Below are positions 36,681 to 38,054 of a DNA stretch of 38,054 bases, one piece after another (position 1 is the first letter of the stretch; each line of letters starts with the position of its first letter). The DNA is from Roseiflexus sp. Lineage in GTDB: Bacteria; Chloroflexota; Chloroflexia; Chloroflexales; Roseiflexaceae. The position numbers and the translations under genes were made by a program. The stretch lies in NCBI GenBank assembly GCA_025062325.1, contig JANXAL010000036.1:1-38054 (forward strand), read 5' to 3'. The notes under the pieces were generated by a model. That model had not been told where the DNA came from, searched no databases, and saw only the letters and a program-made list of their open reading frames with translations.

Positions 36681-38054
36681 TTATGGTCGATCCACCGCGT
36701 GTGGATACACCATCTGCGCCGGTCGGGTCACCAGGGTTGCGCTGGCGGGCGGCGCCGTCACCGCTTCAGATGGCGGCATTGCGCTGCCAGCAGACGGCAC
36801 GTATTTGCGGAGCATGATGTCGTCGACATACGCGCCAATCGGTCTGGTTATAGTGGCATTGCTTCTGAAAATAACTGCGATCCACACCTGCGAACGTCCG
36901 GTCAGATTGCCGAGCTGATAGACATCTGTCAGATCCAGAGTCTCGTCCACCCAGCCGCCGGTGACACCGGTTGTCCACGAGCCAGCGAAATTGCGCCCAT
37001 CGACCGAGGCCATCATACAGAGATCATCGACATACATCTCCGAGTTGAGCCACAGTTTCAGGCGCAGGTCGGCGGCTGTGGCATCCGCCAGGCTGAAGGG
37101 TCCGTACACCATCCAGCTTCTGGCATTGTTGGGATAATAACTGCCGCACGGCAACCGTGAACCATCCGCGCCGCCACCCACTGCCCAGCCGCTGTGGGCG
37201 CCGCTGACAGCCAGACAGTTTCGCCTGCTCCAGGTATATTCCCCCCAGCCGGGCTGTTTATCGCTGACCTGCCAGTCGCCGGGGAAATTGCCCTCGAAAT
37301 CTTCGCTGACCAGCGTCATCCAGCCGCTGGATGGAGGGGGAGGCGGCGCTGGTTTCGTGATCAGCGGCAGATAGACCCGTCTCGGGTCGTCGTTCTGGAT
37401 GGTAACAGTTGCCTGACCCCGGGCGATCGTCGCATTGACCGGCGCGCTCAGAGTGACAATCACAGTTTCATCGGGTTCAAAGACGTTGTCGCCCAGGATG
37501 GAGACTGCAATCGTTTGCACGATCACACCAGGAGCAAAGGTGAGCGTCGTCGCACCGACCGGCGCATAATCGCTGCCAGCCACCGCCGTACCGTTCTGCG
37601 TCTGGTAGACGACGCTGACCGTTTGGTCGCTCGGCGCCGACAGGCGCACCGTCAGACTGGCGCTGGTTGTGCCGATATCGCCCTCAACGACGGTCACATC
37701 GTCAATGCTGAGCGCGGGCGGCGAGACGCCGACATCATCGTTGCGGATCGTGCCAGTTCCCTGACCTCTGCCAATCGTCGCGTTGAGCGGCGCGCTCAGT
37801 TCCACAAAGAAGGTCTCGTCCGGCTCGACCAGCGTATCGCCGTTCACCGCCACGCTGATGGTGCGCGTCACCTCGCCGGGCGCGAAGGTCAGCGTGGTCG
37901 ACGGGATGGCAGTATAGTCGGACGGCGCGGTGGCGCTGCCGTCCCTGGTGCGGCACACCACGCTGACCGGCGCCGGACGCGCCGCTGACAGCCGCACCGT
38001 GAACACCGCGTCGGTCACGCCGCCGTCGCCCTCCAGCACGGTCACATCGTTGAT
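36681..38054 (-). CDS. Surface protein with Calx-beta repeats and lectin-like C-terminal domain (5' end beyond window)
   Basis: At least 457 codons, open at the right edge (the frame begins INDVTVLEGDGG). Two Calx-beta modules are visible, each with VxEGDGG or VVEGDIGT, SDYTxxPxxTLTFAPG, and EPDETxxVxLSAPxNATIxRGxxxxTIxNDD. They are followed by RRVYLPLITKP, a proline run, and a domain of about 190 residues opening LVSEDFEGNFPGDWQV, which resembles the MAM/immune-inhibitor-A-type jelly roll. It ends with a Pro/Ala-rich tail. Calx-beta modules bind calcium in other proteins. It is probably secreted, but the signal peptide lies outside the window. Confidence 0.85.
   Translation of the reverse strand: MNDVTVLEGDGGVTDAVFTVRLSAARPAPVSVVCRTRDGSATAPSDYTAIPSTTLTFAPGEVTRTISVAVNGDTLVEPDETFFVELSAPLNATIGRGQGTGTIRNDDVGVSPPALSIDDVTVVEGDIGTTSASLTVRLSAPSDQTVSVVYQTQNGTAVAGSDYAPVGATTLTFAPGVIVQTIAVSILGDNVFEPDETVIVTLSAPVNATIARGQATVTIQNDDPRRVYLPLITKPAPPPPPSSGWMTLVSEDFEGNFPGDWQVSDKQPGWGEYTWSRRNCLAVSGAHSGWAVGGGADGSRLPCGSYYPNNARSWMVYGPFSLADATAADLRLKLWLNSEMYVDDLCMMASVDGRNFAGSWTTGVTGGWVDETLDLTDVYQLGNLTGRSQVWIAVIFRSNATITRPIGAYVDDIMLRKYVPSAGSAMPPSEAVTAPPASATLVTRPAQMVYPHAVDRP

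Overview
The window is about 38 kb of GC-rich chromosomal DNA. It contains no rRNA, tRNA, transposase or phage genes that I can recognise. The gene content suggests a Chloroflexota bacterium, most likely a Roseiflexus-type filamentous phototroph. The pointers are very large secreted beta-helix proteins whose chains or modules end in a V-Y-L-P-L-V/I motif, a membrane-anchored baseplate-J-like protein, a tmk plus cyclic-di-AMP receptor pair, ribosome-independent (PdxST) vitamin B6 synthesis, and intergenic tracts of degenerate heptanucleotide repeats. The taxonomic call is inference, not a database result.

Layout. Positions 1-2271 (minus strand): an AIM24-family protein cut by the left edge, then rho. 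Positions 2272-2867 are a divergent regulatory region with a near-consensus promoter for alaS. Positions 2868-8201 (plus): alaS, a single-pass membrane protein with a baseplate-J-like exterior, and ruvX. Positions 8155-17405 (minus) are a long gene run which reads, in transcription order: pdxS, pdxT, an uncharacterised protein, an R3H/AAA ATPase, tmk, a PII-like c-di-AMP receptor, a membrane double-zinc-ribbon protein, a DsbA-like lipoprotein and a P1-family peptidase. These nine genes are mostly spaced 0-50 bp apart and look like one operon. Beyond repeat-filled gaps follow a Rossmann/DUF2520 protein and a P-loop kinase.

Positions 17754-19040 (minus): a SufR-like Cys-rich HTH regulator followed by superoxide dismutase with an intrinsic terminator. 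Positions 19199-22220 (plus): a short-chain dehydrogenase, a class I/II aminotransferase, a small membrane protein and a family 2 glycosyltransferase. The two units diverge from back-to-back strong sigma70-type promoters. Positions 22475-32736 (minus) hold two giant secreted beta-helix proteins of identical architecture (1443 and 1828 aa), with aroQ overlapping the second by ATGA. Positions 33002-34873 (plus): dnaK with a strong terminator. Then come a roughly 600-bp repeat-rich spacer with a possible degenerate CRISPR relic, an FHA/winged-helix protein (minus), and a Calx-beta surface protein cut by the right edge (minus).

The most unusual signals are: (i) heptamer-phased intergenic tracts that begin at, or supply, the stop codons of at least five genes; (ii) a shared Y-L-P-L-V/I motif at the ends of all three surface proteins; (iii) a three-copy 60-61 bp periodic repeat resembling a decayed type I-E CRISPR array; and (iv) aroQ translationally coupled to an enormous secreted protein.
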